Below, in pieces: positions 50,404 through 61,700 of a stretch of DNA of 64,000 nucleotides. Every line of letters begins with the position of its first letter. Position 1 is the stretch's first letter. The notes under the pieces are model-generated. The model was given only the letters and a program-made list of their open reading frames with translations, ran no database searches and had not been told where the DNA came from. Where the stretch lies: positions 54,482,129 to 54,546,128 of the forward strand of contig CM073592.1 of assembly GCA_037074705.1 (NCBI GenBank), written 5' to 3'. This DNA comes from Zhengitettix transpicula. Taxonomy: Eukaryota; Arthropoda; Insecta; Orthoptera; Tetrigidae. The position numbers and the translations under genes were made by a program.

Positions 50404-53400
50404 GTTGGTATAAAATATAGAAGTATTTGTTTGTCTGTTTAGGCTGAGATGAAAGGATCTACTGCAGCTGAATATGGTTTAGTATTTGGGGTATTTGAAC
50501 TAGTTTCTTTTATTAGCAGCCCCATAATAGGAAAATTTGTAAGTAAATCAACTCAATTATGGCTGCATTCTGAAACAATGCTGTTATAATCAAATAATTG
50601 CAAGTTTCTATCTTTCAATTTCCAGATAAATTCAATAGGTGCTAAATTGCTGCTAAATGGTGGTATATTTGTTGCTGGTTTGTGTTCAATATTATTTGGG
50701 TAGGTTAACCTCGATTATTAACTATTGATTGGATGCTCATTACTTTTAAGTTTGTCATTACATATTTATTTGTAAAATTGGTATATTAGGTATAATACAT
50801 TATTATTTGTCTGCATAACTAAGAAATTATGTTTTAATAACTTTAAAGCATTGAAATGTTTGTGAATCTTATTCCTATTCCTTATTAGGTCTGGGCATTG
50901 TAAAATTATTTAGCGATTTAATAACATTTGAAATTAATTTATTACATTCTTTTGAGTAGCTGTAATTTAGTTTTAATTTGTAATATAGCTTAAATTACGA
51001 GCATGATGTGAAGTGTATAATCTCTAAAATAATGATTCCATAAAATAGGTTATATATAACTGATTTAAGGAATAAATATTATTTTATTTTGATTCTTATT
51101 TTCAGATTACTAGACATGGTTCAAGGTCATATTCCATTCATATCACTGTCTTTTATTATTCGGATAATAGAAGCTGTTGGTTCATCAGCTGCTGTAACAG
51201 CAGCATTTTCAATTACTGCTACCGTATTTCCAGATTCTGTTGCAACAACATTTGTACGTATATTATTATGCACCTAATACATTGAGTTCGAATACTTGTA
51301 AATATTTAATAAATCTTCATTGTTATAAATTTCAGGCAACTTTAGAGATATTTTATGGGCTAGGTTACATTGTGGGACCAACTATTGGGGGCCTTTTGTA
51401 TACAGTAAGTACATATTCATTGACATATCGTTAATTCTTATTAATTGATAGTATATTAATTATATTTGTCAAGATTAATAGATAAAAGTTAGGATTAGGT
51501 AATTTATTATTTCATATTAATTAGGTATTTATTTTATTTAATTTCATCAAATTATTCCTTATGTGAAATGAATGAACACATTCTTTTTGATTGGGAAATA
51601 AATATTTAATATGGATACAAACAAATTATATGATTTAGTTTGCACATGTTTGAATAATTTAAAAAAAATGCAAATAGTTTCAATATTTTATTAGTGAGTT
51701 TAACAATTTCAACACCATTATCTATCATAATGGAAAATTTAGATAAATAATAATATATATAATAAAAAATATATTTAGCGACCTATTAAGTAATTTTTTA
51801 AAATTAAAATAAAAATAAGAAATATTGTTAAATATATTGTACTTTAATTAAAAGCAGATGTTAAAATTAAATACCATTCGTATAACCTGTGATATTACAT
51901 TAATATAATAAAATGAATGAAATTTATCAAAAATATTTTTTGAATATTAAATAGAATTATGAAGATATTTTCTTTCCAATTATTTTTAGTAGGTATAATC
52001 TATAGAAATTTATATAATGATTTTTTTGTAGGTCGGAGGTTACATTCTACCATTTGTTGTTATGGGAACTATTATGTGTCTTGATGGTGTGTTCATATAC
52101 TTTTTTCTTCCTAATATGGAAGATTCTTCAGAATCCCAAGCAAGAGGTAATTTCTATTTTATTTATTCTTAGAAAATTTGACAAAATATTCATCTTTGTT
52201 AATTCGTTACTAATTCGGTTATTTTAATTTTATTGGTCAATTTAGTGCATTGTTAACTTGCTTTCACTTTTGTATCTCAGGTCACATTCTGCAAATTTTA
52301 AAAGTACCTGCTGTTGTGCTGGACATCTTCTCTATCACAGCTACATCTATGAGCATGGGCTTTTATTCTGCAACACTTGAGCCACATTTACGTGATGTTA
52401 GTGCACCATATTAGAAGACAGAATAAAATTAGATTTCCAACTATTTTTAATTTGCTATAATTATTTTATTGTTGTTTTTTCAGTTCCAGTTGAGTCCAAT
52501 TTCAGTTGGATTTGTTTTTGTAATTAGTGGTGGAATGTATGCTTTAACTGCACCCATAGTTGGTAGAATATGTGACACAAGAGTATATCCCAAAAAGATG
52601 GTAGTTGCTGGGAGCTTGCTTATTACGATCAGCTTCCTTCTAGTTGGTCCAGCACCTTTTATTCCTGTGGAACCGTAAGTAGATTGAATTTAAAGAATAG
52701 AATATTGTAGGTGATTTGTGAGTTAATATATATATATATATAGTCAACTTCGCTGTCTATCTTTCCTATCTATCTATCTATGTATGTATATATAGATAGA
52801 TAGATAGATAGGAAAGATAGACAATGAAGTCGACTAACCTGAAATCAACAATTGTCCAGTCGGGGCAAATGTGTTTCACAAATTAAAGTTGGGTTTGATG
52901 CCTCAATATTTTACAAATGTATAAAAACTTTTTAAGGAAACTATAATTACACAACCTGTAATACTGATGATTTTGTTTTGCTAAATTTGAAATATAGATA
53001 CAGCCAAAACTATACTTTCTTTAAGAAAATTATGAGTTACATGTGGCTACCTAAATACTTAAAACTGTGTAATATCAAAAACTGAAGTAAAAAAAAAGAG
53101 AATTGTATTTGACCAATTAATTTTATATAAATTTCTATTAGTGATTACTGATAATTATTAATTTTATATTACTTGTATTTATAATATATTATCTTAACAA
53201 TAGGAGGAATGTGAAATTATGGATTCTTTTATGTATTTAATTTTTGCAAAATAAAATTATAATTATAAATAATTTGATTCAGTAATATATTTTGGTTGAA
53301 TATATATAAAGCTACAGTTTCTTTATAGTTTGGTATTTATATAATGAACCTTGAATGTACACTATTTATACTAATCAAATTATATTCTTAGAATATATTT

Positions 53401-55415
53401 CAATATTTTAAGAGTACCATTTGTACATCAATCGACAATTATTAGATCTCTTATATTGCATTTTTGTTTTCAATTTTGGGTTAAGGAGACTGCATTCAAA
53501 CAATAAAGCCAGATGTACCTGGCTTAGTGAAATATTAAGAAAAATGTACATTAAATTCTGCAAATTTATCTTTTTGAGATCTGTCTAAAACATTAGATTC
53601 TTTAGACTTTATTACATTTGTATGCAAAATATGTGGATTTAATATTGTATAATGTGGAATTGTTTTAATTATATTATAGGTAACAAATGTTACAATGAAA
53701 AATTCATCCACTGACAAACAGAGTTAATTCACAGGATTCTTTACTTGGTCCTATTTTTTAAATTATTATATAAATAATATTCCCAAATTAATTTTGACTA
53801 GCAACATTTAAATATGTTGATGTTAAGATGCAATGCAGTTATGTTATTCATAAGAAGGCAATGTTCAATGGAAAATAAATATTATCAATGCTGCAAAAAT
53901 TAATTAACTAATTAAAAGTTTGATTATTATCAGTCATGAAATAAATACAATACTTGTTATTATAGAGACTTTTTTTATATACATATGATATGGCAAAATG
54001 AGTTATGAAAGATGATATCTTGTATAGTTGGAATGAATTCCTAATTACCTCAATCTTTGTTTCTACAAGTTATAAACAATTTTTATGAATTTAAATGAAT
54101 ACTATTTTAAAATGATAGTTTTCAAGGTTACTTTGTATTGACATAATTTAATTTGTACATAATTTACAGAAAGCTTTGGATGTGCATTGTGGGATTACTT
54201 ATCCATGGCTTTGGCATAGCATGTATTTTAGTGCCTTGTTTCATTGATGCCATTAGATCTGCTGTGTAAGTATATTTGAAGTTTTCTGATTTTACCAATA
54301 TGATTTAATGAAACATAGAAATTGCAGTATCTTATTGGTGCTTTAATAACATTTTGATTGTTGATGTTAAACCATATCCATTTTTTATACTTTTACAGTG
54401 CCAGTGGCTTATCTGATGACATAACAACATATGGACTTGTTTCTGGTTTATGGGCCTCTTCATTTGCTTTGGGTGATTTTATTGGTCCATCTGTAGCTGG
54501 TGTCTTATTTGATACTATTGGTTTCAGGATGGGTACCTTGTTTATTATCAGCATACAGTTAACTGTTGTAAGTAGTTATGCTTTAAATATTTTTTTTTAT
54601 ACTAAGTATACTTAATTACATCAATTTGACATGAATAAGTTTCTTTGTTTTAATTTTAAAATAATCTCTTGAGTTTTAATTTTAGTATACACCTGATGAG
54701 GTCCACAGATTGTGAATTTGTTGTATTAGGATTTTTTTTATATATAATAATGTTCATGGTTTACATAATGAACTGTATAGAAAATAATTAAGAAAAACTG
54801 TAACATGATCTAGGAGAATGTTATTAATAATTAAGCTGTTAATATGTAAATAGAGTAACAGGAGGAGTCACTCAACTGATAATAAGGACTAATAAAAAAA
54901 TAATATACATGTAATTTGTGTTTACAATTTATTCTTAACTGACTTCTTGGCTGTTAAATATTATTAATATCTTGTTCAATATATATGCATTGATTTGAAT
55001 CACTCTTTACATTAATATATTTGGAAGGAGAAAGTGTCCTGGATATACAAATCCTTACATTTGACAACTAATTTAGTAGAAAAAAATTGACTTTGTCTAT
55101 GCAGTGTGTAATATATTATAACATAAATTAAGTATAATTTACTTTGATTTCTGCAACATTGTATAATATTTTTAATATATAGCACATATTGGTAATTACT
55201 ACAAGTAGTAATAACACACGTCTTCCAACCTTTTTCTTTTTTAGTTTGTTTGTGTGACTTGCTTCATTTGCTGTGAGAAACAGCGTCCAGTTTCAGTAAT
55301 TTCAAACTGGCCTCAAGATGACAACAGATTAGAAATCTTGGGAAGCCCAAAGACATTGTCAAATGGATATGGTTCTATTCCTCTCACACCACCATACACT
55401 GAAGTAAATTCTTAA
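49053..55415 (+). CDS. SLC18B1: SLC18B1-like vesicular polyamine transporter (MFS), 11 coding exons
   Basis: Joined exons: 49053-49169, 50443-50538, 50626-50699, 51106-51253, 51336-51404, 52032-52146, 52281-52396, 52484-52674, 54170-54265, 54399-54567, 55245-55415. They total 1362 nt and encode 453 residues plus TAA; all introns are GT-AG and the frame never breaks. Known of the family: proton-coupled vesicular polyamine transport; human SLC18B1 is about 456 aa. Twelve hydrophobic helices can be placed: TM1 about residues 11-31 (followed by LQAPFYP), TM2 48-71, TM3 75-98, TM4 107-134 with motif-B-like RIIEAVG, TM5 151-168 with antiporter motif C (GYIVGPTIGG), TM6, then a short acidic-serine loop (MEDSSES), TM7-TM8, motif-A-like GRICDTR before TM9, TM10-TM12, and a polar C-terminal tail from about 410. 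The start ATG has A at -3 and an in-frame stop upstream. Donors are GTAAGT except GTAGGT (intron 3), GTACGT (4), GTAATT (6) and the weak GTTAGT (7). The family call is strong; substrate is inferred from the family. Confidence 0.93.
49616..49679. repeat. (TA)n microsatellite in transporter intron 1
   Basis: About 32 uninterrupted TA units. Two more TA arrays lie in the same intron at 50007-50029 and 50346-50400, bracketing the hairpin MITE. Confidence 0.95.
50029..50314. mobile_element. Hairpin MITE in transporter intron 1
   Basis: The two ends are inverted copies over about 95 bp. Both arms read AATTG...TTGGTATGGAAAGGAAAGAGA..., then GTGGCTTACCTGAAAG, then GTAGCCAAAGGGAAC, leaving about 90 bp in the middle. 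There is no ORF. TA arrays flank it on both sides, so a TA target site is likely but the exact duplication cannot be seen. A related single arm occurs at 28965-29062. This is a non-autonomous foldback or MITE; its superfamily is not determined. Confidence 0.75.
50346..50400. repeat. (AT)n microsatellite next to transporter exon 2
   Basis: About 27 AT units ending 43 bp before the exon 2 start at 50443. The array lies close enough to the acceptor to affect its polypyrimidine and branch region. Confidence 0.95.
52741..52836. repeat. GATA/TATC hairpin in transporter intron 8
   Basis: A near-perfect inverted repeat. The left arm (TAGTCAACTTCGCTGTCTAT, then CTTTCC and four TATC-type units) is mirrored by GATA units, GGAAAG, ATAGACA and GAAGTCGACTA. 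The unique flanking bases are inverted too, so this is a true foldback and not only two complementary microsatellites. A short TA run precedes it. Confidence 0.85.
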
Positions 55416-56690
55416 TGTTGGACAAAAATTGGTTCTGAAGACTTGGGACATTAGGTAAATGTTTGTGAAGTTGTTATTGGTAATGCTGCATATGAAAGAG
55501 AGAGGTTATATTAAGTTGGAGAATGGCAGCAGATTACTTGTTAGGTCAGAGTTTACACTCTTCACATTAATTGAATTGTAGAAACAATACATATTGATGA
55601 AATTTTAAATATGTTCCTCCATTCCCTTAATCTTTATTTGCCCATCATGTAAGTATGAAGAGTGTGTGATTTCCCTCAAATGTGGATAGTTTGTTTAATA
55701 TTTATTGAAACAGCTTACTTATTTTATTGCAATTTTATTCAATTTCGAGGAACCTAGGAATAGTGAAGATCCCATTCGGTTTCATCACAATGGCAATATT
55801 TATTCAGCTTATTTCTAAAGTTTCTTTAATATTAATTTCTTCCCTCCATTCATCAATCAATAATTTTTAAGTACATATTGTGTTCATATTAAGTATATAT
55901 TTCAGTCCAAGAATGTAATACTATACTTTATATTGTGAAATAAATTATGCACTAATAGTTAAATTAATTTATAGCTTCTGTATAAGTAGATAAAAATTCA
56001 AAAAGTTACAAACATAACTGAAAGAATAAGATATTTTGATTTCTGTCATCTCCAAGGAATCATTCAATCCTTCTTTGACTGTTAAATATGTGTAGAGTAG
56101 CTTTATAACATTAATTACTATTATTCTTGTGATATAATTTAATTCTTGCTTACGTTTAACTTGTAATTTTGTTTCCCTCAAAACACTTATAATATTGTTG
56201 TTTTCTGGATGGAAAATTCTTTACCATCGTCAGGATAAGATATATTTAGCTAATGAGTGGGAAAAGTATTCAATGAATTGTATAACTGAGAAAGAAACAG
56301 TCATTATTTAAAAAAATTCTTAAGATTGACCAGGACATTTTAATGGATTATAAGAGCTTATTTTCCAAATGAGAAAAAGTTAAAACTTCAAATGTTTAAT
56401 TTATCAAGTTAAATAGTAATTGAAATATAGAATTGTTCTGAACTCATTGCACACAGTAAGTATGTAAATCAATTACAAAATAATATAATTGATGTAATTA
56501 CTTGTTTGTTATAATTTTAATCAGAAATGTTTACGTATTATTGCAATGATTGTTATAACATTCTAGTCATCAGTCTTTTACTTGTATTGTAAATGCCCAG
56601 AATATTTATTGAGTCATGCAGCGTGAAAAAAAGTACTTTAGATAAAGTTCTTTATGTATCATGTTTTAAATAAAAATTGTAATTCATTTC
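55416..56690 (+). other. 3' UTR of the transporter, probable extent
   Basis: After the stop codon the sequence stays CpG-poor and non-coding. AATAAA signals occur at 55939-55944 and 56669-56674; either could end the transcript. No ORF of note is present. The end point is a guess based on the second signal. Confidence 0.4.
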
Positions 56691-58452
56691 TATTATTCTG
56701 TAATACATTTAAATTATCCCTCTACACCTACAATATAAAGCTTTCCACCCATAGAAAATTTTTGGCTGATATTTAGATTGGTTGATGTTCATGCATTACT
56801 CTGTGTGTGGACTATATTAACTATACCACAATTCCATTACTGTTCATTTAATATATAAATGATTGATTCGAGGATTATTTTTACATTCCTATGCAATTAT
56901 TATATGGGAACATTTGGTACTAATTAAGTATTTACTTGAATCAGGAAGACCACAAACCTGCATAGGTAGACTATTCTGGAAACAGAGTTTCATATATACA
57001 TTCCTCGAAAACCAGTATTAATCCACCTTTCAATGTGGCAACAAGAGGCATCATATTGGTTGATTTATATAATTCACCTAACAGCATAGGGTAGTTCAAT
57101 GATTTTTTTAGTGTTTACATGTAAGTATTTTTCACAAGTGCAGTACATTTAAAGCTATGCACAATATTTTCCAAATATATTACAACTGATCATTTATTTC
57201 ACTAGATTAATACAACTTTTCCAAGTAATATTATTTAATGAGGTTGATTTGTTAATCTTCTTGTGATGTCATAATTCAAATAACTAATTTATATTGAAAT
57301 AGGCTTATATTCTGCATATTAAGTATTGGAGTTTCATACACAATAAAATATTTGAAAGTTTCGAAAGTAATCTGAACATTGAGTTATCGCATTTAAACTA
57401 TGAAAAGTTTGTGCATAAATCCGTTCTGAAAAATTCACATTTCGTATTTAATTTTTCTAAGTTGTTTATCTGTTAATAAAAACAGATTTTGGACATTGTC
57501 ACGTGTTAATGATGATGCTAATTGTCATTCAAGCGTCTCTGATAAACAAATTTATTAGTCTCGTCAGTTCGGATAGAATGTATGTTGTACGCATTGTGTC
57601 ATATATAAATGATCAACAATCAGAATTTGAAAAATTAAAAGTTAGTATTTTCTTGTGTGAAAAATAGAAGGTACAATAATTTCGAACTCAAGTTTAAAAT
57701 CACTTAAGTTTGGCAGAAACATTTTGAGATACTCAACTTTATTATTCAACTCATTTGAATGAAAATGTTATTTTAACACATTTGTTATTCATCAAATTAA
57801 GTGTAGAGAGTTTAAAAGGGTTCAAATGGTGATTACAATAAATGTTTTATGTTCTTCGGACCTTCGGTGACATTTTAATCACAGTACGTTGTAGAAAGTA
57901 ATGAAAATGGATTCCCTCGTGAAATGGAACTTTTGATGAGCTTGTGCGAGCTAGCCACGTAATTATTTTTTTCCTTGAATATGACTCCTATTGGGAGGGG
58001 GTGTTCAAAATTAAGCTTGAAGCTGCGTTGACTGACTAAATCAAATATCACCAAAAAATCTTAATTTTCGACTGTTATATTGTAACAAATGTTAAGATAC
58101 ATTCTTTGTGCCATTTGATGAAAATGCTTGTAACCAAAATGGTTAGCAACTTTGGATTGTGGTAACAGGGACATAAGAAACGTAATAATAGCCTCAACAT
58201 CGACAATTAACTACTTATAATACTCATTATCATCCTGTCTTTATTGATCGTACGTTGAGGCGCGCAATTGGGTTGCATTGTGTACAATTCAACTCTTCGT
58301 GGATTTGGATTTTCTAATGATGGAATACTACAAGGAAATTTCAGCAAATATTTAGAAATTAGAATAATAAATATGTAGAAATTATCTATCGATTCAGTGA
58401 TACATTATCAGCTCTTAGTATTTCACAAAATAATCATGCGGATAAGTTTGGA
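56691..58452. other. Downstream flank, nothing recognised
   Basis: CpG-poor until about 57.3 kb, then at background. No ORF over 60 codons. Confidence 0.45.
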
Positions 58453-58727
58453 AGCCTTGGAAACATTCAAATTATTCGATGAAAAATATTAGTTCTGGTC
58501 ACTCACCCCCCACTGTTCGTAAAATTTTATTTCACGGGAAGAAAAAATTGCCAATACCCTTTTGCCAATAGGAACTTTAACTGAAGATGCTTTCGACACA
58601 GAAATAAAGAATTCAAAAATTTTCCAGATGAGCGTGCACGAACAACTTCTAGAATAAAATATTTAACTGATATTTTTAACCTATTTTTATTCATTTCCGG
58701 TCACTACATTAACGACCTAATAGCAAA
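58453..58727 (+). pseudogene. Degraded fragment of a repeat-borne protein
   Basis: Three frames in succession give ALETFKLFDEKY, then SPPTVRKILFHG, then LLPIGTLTEDAFDTEIK, then ERARTTSRIKYLTDIFNLF. The order resembles a protein family I loosely remember from insect genome predictions, with P.TVHK.L.HG followed by LLPIG.L.E.A and a basic R-K-x-SR stretch, probably transposon-associated. At least two frameshifts and a stop break it. I cannot name the family and the recall is not checked. Confidence 0.35.
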
Positions 58728-61700
58728 AATAAATATATCTGATTCCAAAAACGACATTCCTTGTGTAGTAAAATTACTTTTAAGTTAAAAATATAAAAAA
58801 GTTACGAAACACAAGTATTAATGTATTAATTTTTTGCAAATAAATTAGCTTTTAGCAGTAAGAATCATTTTATTTCTTTTATATATCATTCTTGTAACAT
58901 TAAGATTAATATTAAAGTAACAATAGAAAGCAAGTGGCCACGTGCGCGTTTTAGTCCCTTTCCGACCAGAAATAAATTAAGTCGTTACCAACATCAAATC
59001 ACGTGCTCAAATGAATTTTCGTTAACATATAAAGTACTTGCTCGTGTCTTGTTTACACCAATGTGAGTTAATTCTTTTGATATTTATTTCCTGTAAGAGG
59101 GATGTGGCTTCAAAGCTTCGAGTTCATATGCGAGTGTATTATTAACAGAAGCAGTAATTTAAATAGAGTCTTTGAGCGTCATAAACTGAGTGCATTGAGG
59201 AAATTAACGTAATCATTTTTGACAGCTATTAAACATAATTAAGAGAGACAAACATTTACATTACCTTATAATACATGAGCTACGCATAATAAATTAACTG
59301 TAAAATGAATAATAACGTAATTTATTATATCATTTTCAAAATTTCATTTAGTAGTTTTAAATATTATCGAATATGAATATTAAGTGTGAATAAATCAGAA
59401 AATTCCAAGTGACAGTTAATTACCGTCTGTAGCTGTAGAAGCATATTCTTAATAAATATATTAACGCCAAGGCTGTCTTATTCTCCTGTCAATTACTGAC
59501 CGAAATTCAATTAAATTTGAAATTACACTTTTCGTGACCGATGAAACTTCATTAGTAGATATCAGTTTTTGGATGGTTGGGGAATCGTTTGTTTTCGGCG
59601 CGTTTAACAACGTTTAAGTTCCGAGCATTCTCAAGGCTGGGCTCATCCCGGAGCTCTCGAGCGAAACATTGACAAACAATCCGAGAATAAACGTGGCCCA
59701 ACAGACGAAAATTGTTCGCAAAATGTTATTCTTCCCGACCAGTTGCGAATTAGGTTTAAAATATCGACGTGTGTTTGAGTACTTCTGCTCTGTGAAGAGA
59801 TCGTTAGTTATTTATCATTTGATTTAGATATATTTATTTAATTGCATTGGGGAAGGCACTGTTGGCAATATTAAAAAACAAATACATATAATTAATTAAC
59901 ACTAACATAAGCATAAAATAAATATAGAAAATAGGATAAAAATGGTTTTAATAAATTCTTTTCACTTGTCACTTCCCTGAACTGCTTAATATATTTAGCT
60001 AAATCCCAAAAATCATACTATTATTAAATATTATTATAAATATAACTTCACATCATTTTAAAATATTATTAATCTTACAATTAACCCCTGTCATATGAGA
60101 TTCATCTTCTCTTGAATTGTGCCATATTTTGTGGGTTCACCGCTATCACAGTTATAAGCAGGGTGTTCCAGCCCCGAATGGTTCAATTTTGAAGCGAAAA
60201 TTTACGTATATAAGTTCACTGATTCCTCTCCCTAATATGTCCCGAATGATCTCCTTAAGATATGGAAGTGGGAGTTAAAAGCAAACTGTATATGTTTCTC
60301 CAGGCCAACTCGTTTTTATGTGCCCTGAATAACCCACAAAGACTAGCCCGTTTCCTTCTATTTGCCAAAGATTCTAAATTATTTTCAGTCAGTTGACCAG
60401 ATAATTTCAATGCATATTATTGAATTTTATCCAGTACCCGAATTTTTAAATTAGTAAACAGTATTAACTTATGGAATTTGTACATACAGGTTGAAATGTC
60501 TGCTTTATTATGTCCGAGTAACATTAAAAAATCATTTGGTGAACCGTTCGAGAAACCTGTTAAAGTAATTATATCGCACAGGAAAATTAAACACATTAAT
60601 CAACTGAATTAAAACATAAAATAATAAAAAGGTAATGCAAGATGTACGAAAAGAAGTTGTAATAAAGTTTAAATATTAATGAGGTAAGCATAACTTATAT
60701 TTCTACGTGAATATGTTTTCAGCCAATCGGATAATACAGTCACGTTACTCGAAACCATTACGCTCTCGACGATTCACATTATTGACATGAAGGACATTCT
60801 ATCGATTTGATCGTGAAATACTTTAAAGATATCTGTCTAAAAGCATATTTATGATTCGAACTCTATTGTCAAAGTAAATAAATTTCTTCAAAAATTTATA
60901 GATAATTACGATTTAAATATAATATTTAATTTTATCCAGAACAGCGATTTATTTATCAAATATATAATAAAACAATATTTGTTGTCACTTTTATAATGTG
61001 TGATATATCTTATATTCTATACGGTTACAAAAATCGACTGACTGATCTCAGATTAAGTTCATTATTTCGGTTAACTCTGTACATAAATTACTTAATGCCT
61101 AGCATATTCTTCGTTAAGCGTTTATTTTTGGGTAAAAAAACCGTCATTAGAACTTTATAAATATATTATATTCAACATCATACGTTGTTAATATCAAAAC
61201 AAATGCAAGACATCTAAGAAATTGATACTTTCAATTTTAAAACTCGAGTTCCAAGTAATGGTACCGTTACCTAAATCTAAATCAAGTTGGAATTCCAGCC
61301 GGTACGAATGGAAACTGACTTCGTTAGTCACTTTTATGTCTAGTAATTTTGTACAATATTGATTATTAAGATGGCAAATCTGAATTATTTGTTATCATCA
61401 GGTGTCCGTTGTATAACCAGTCTAGAGGCGAGAATGTGTCTGATAATTACAATGACGCATTTATAAGGACTGAAATTGCTTCATTAAGTGAAATAAAATG
61501 GTTTTAATATATTTAGCAATTTATTATTCATAAAATGCACACATTATATTTGTTTTGTAACGAATATGAATGATTTACTGAAGCTGAAGTTAATGAAACA
61601 TAAACATTATGCATTATGGGTAGATTAATTTCGTCACGGTCGTTTACTTTATCGCGTTTTGTGTTTGATTGATGAGTTGCCGCAGTTAATGTCGAGGATG

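Larger units (their letters stand above)
48650..57300. other. CpG-depleted domain around the transporter
   Basis: By eye, CpG is rare here (roughly one per 200 bp), whereas the flanks before 48.4 kb and after 57.4 kb show one every 60-80 bp. In insects with germline gene-body methylation, CpG loss marks methylated transcription units, so this domain probably outlines the gene. The counts are rough visual estimates. Confidence 0.5.

Noticed and set aside
57480..57640. Possible second gene after the transporter
   Set aside because: Only short frames, no splice-linked coding blocks, and CpG returns to background.
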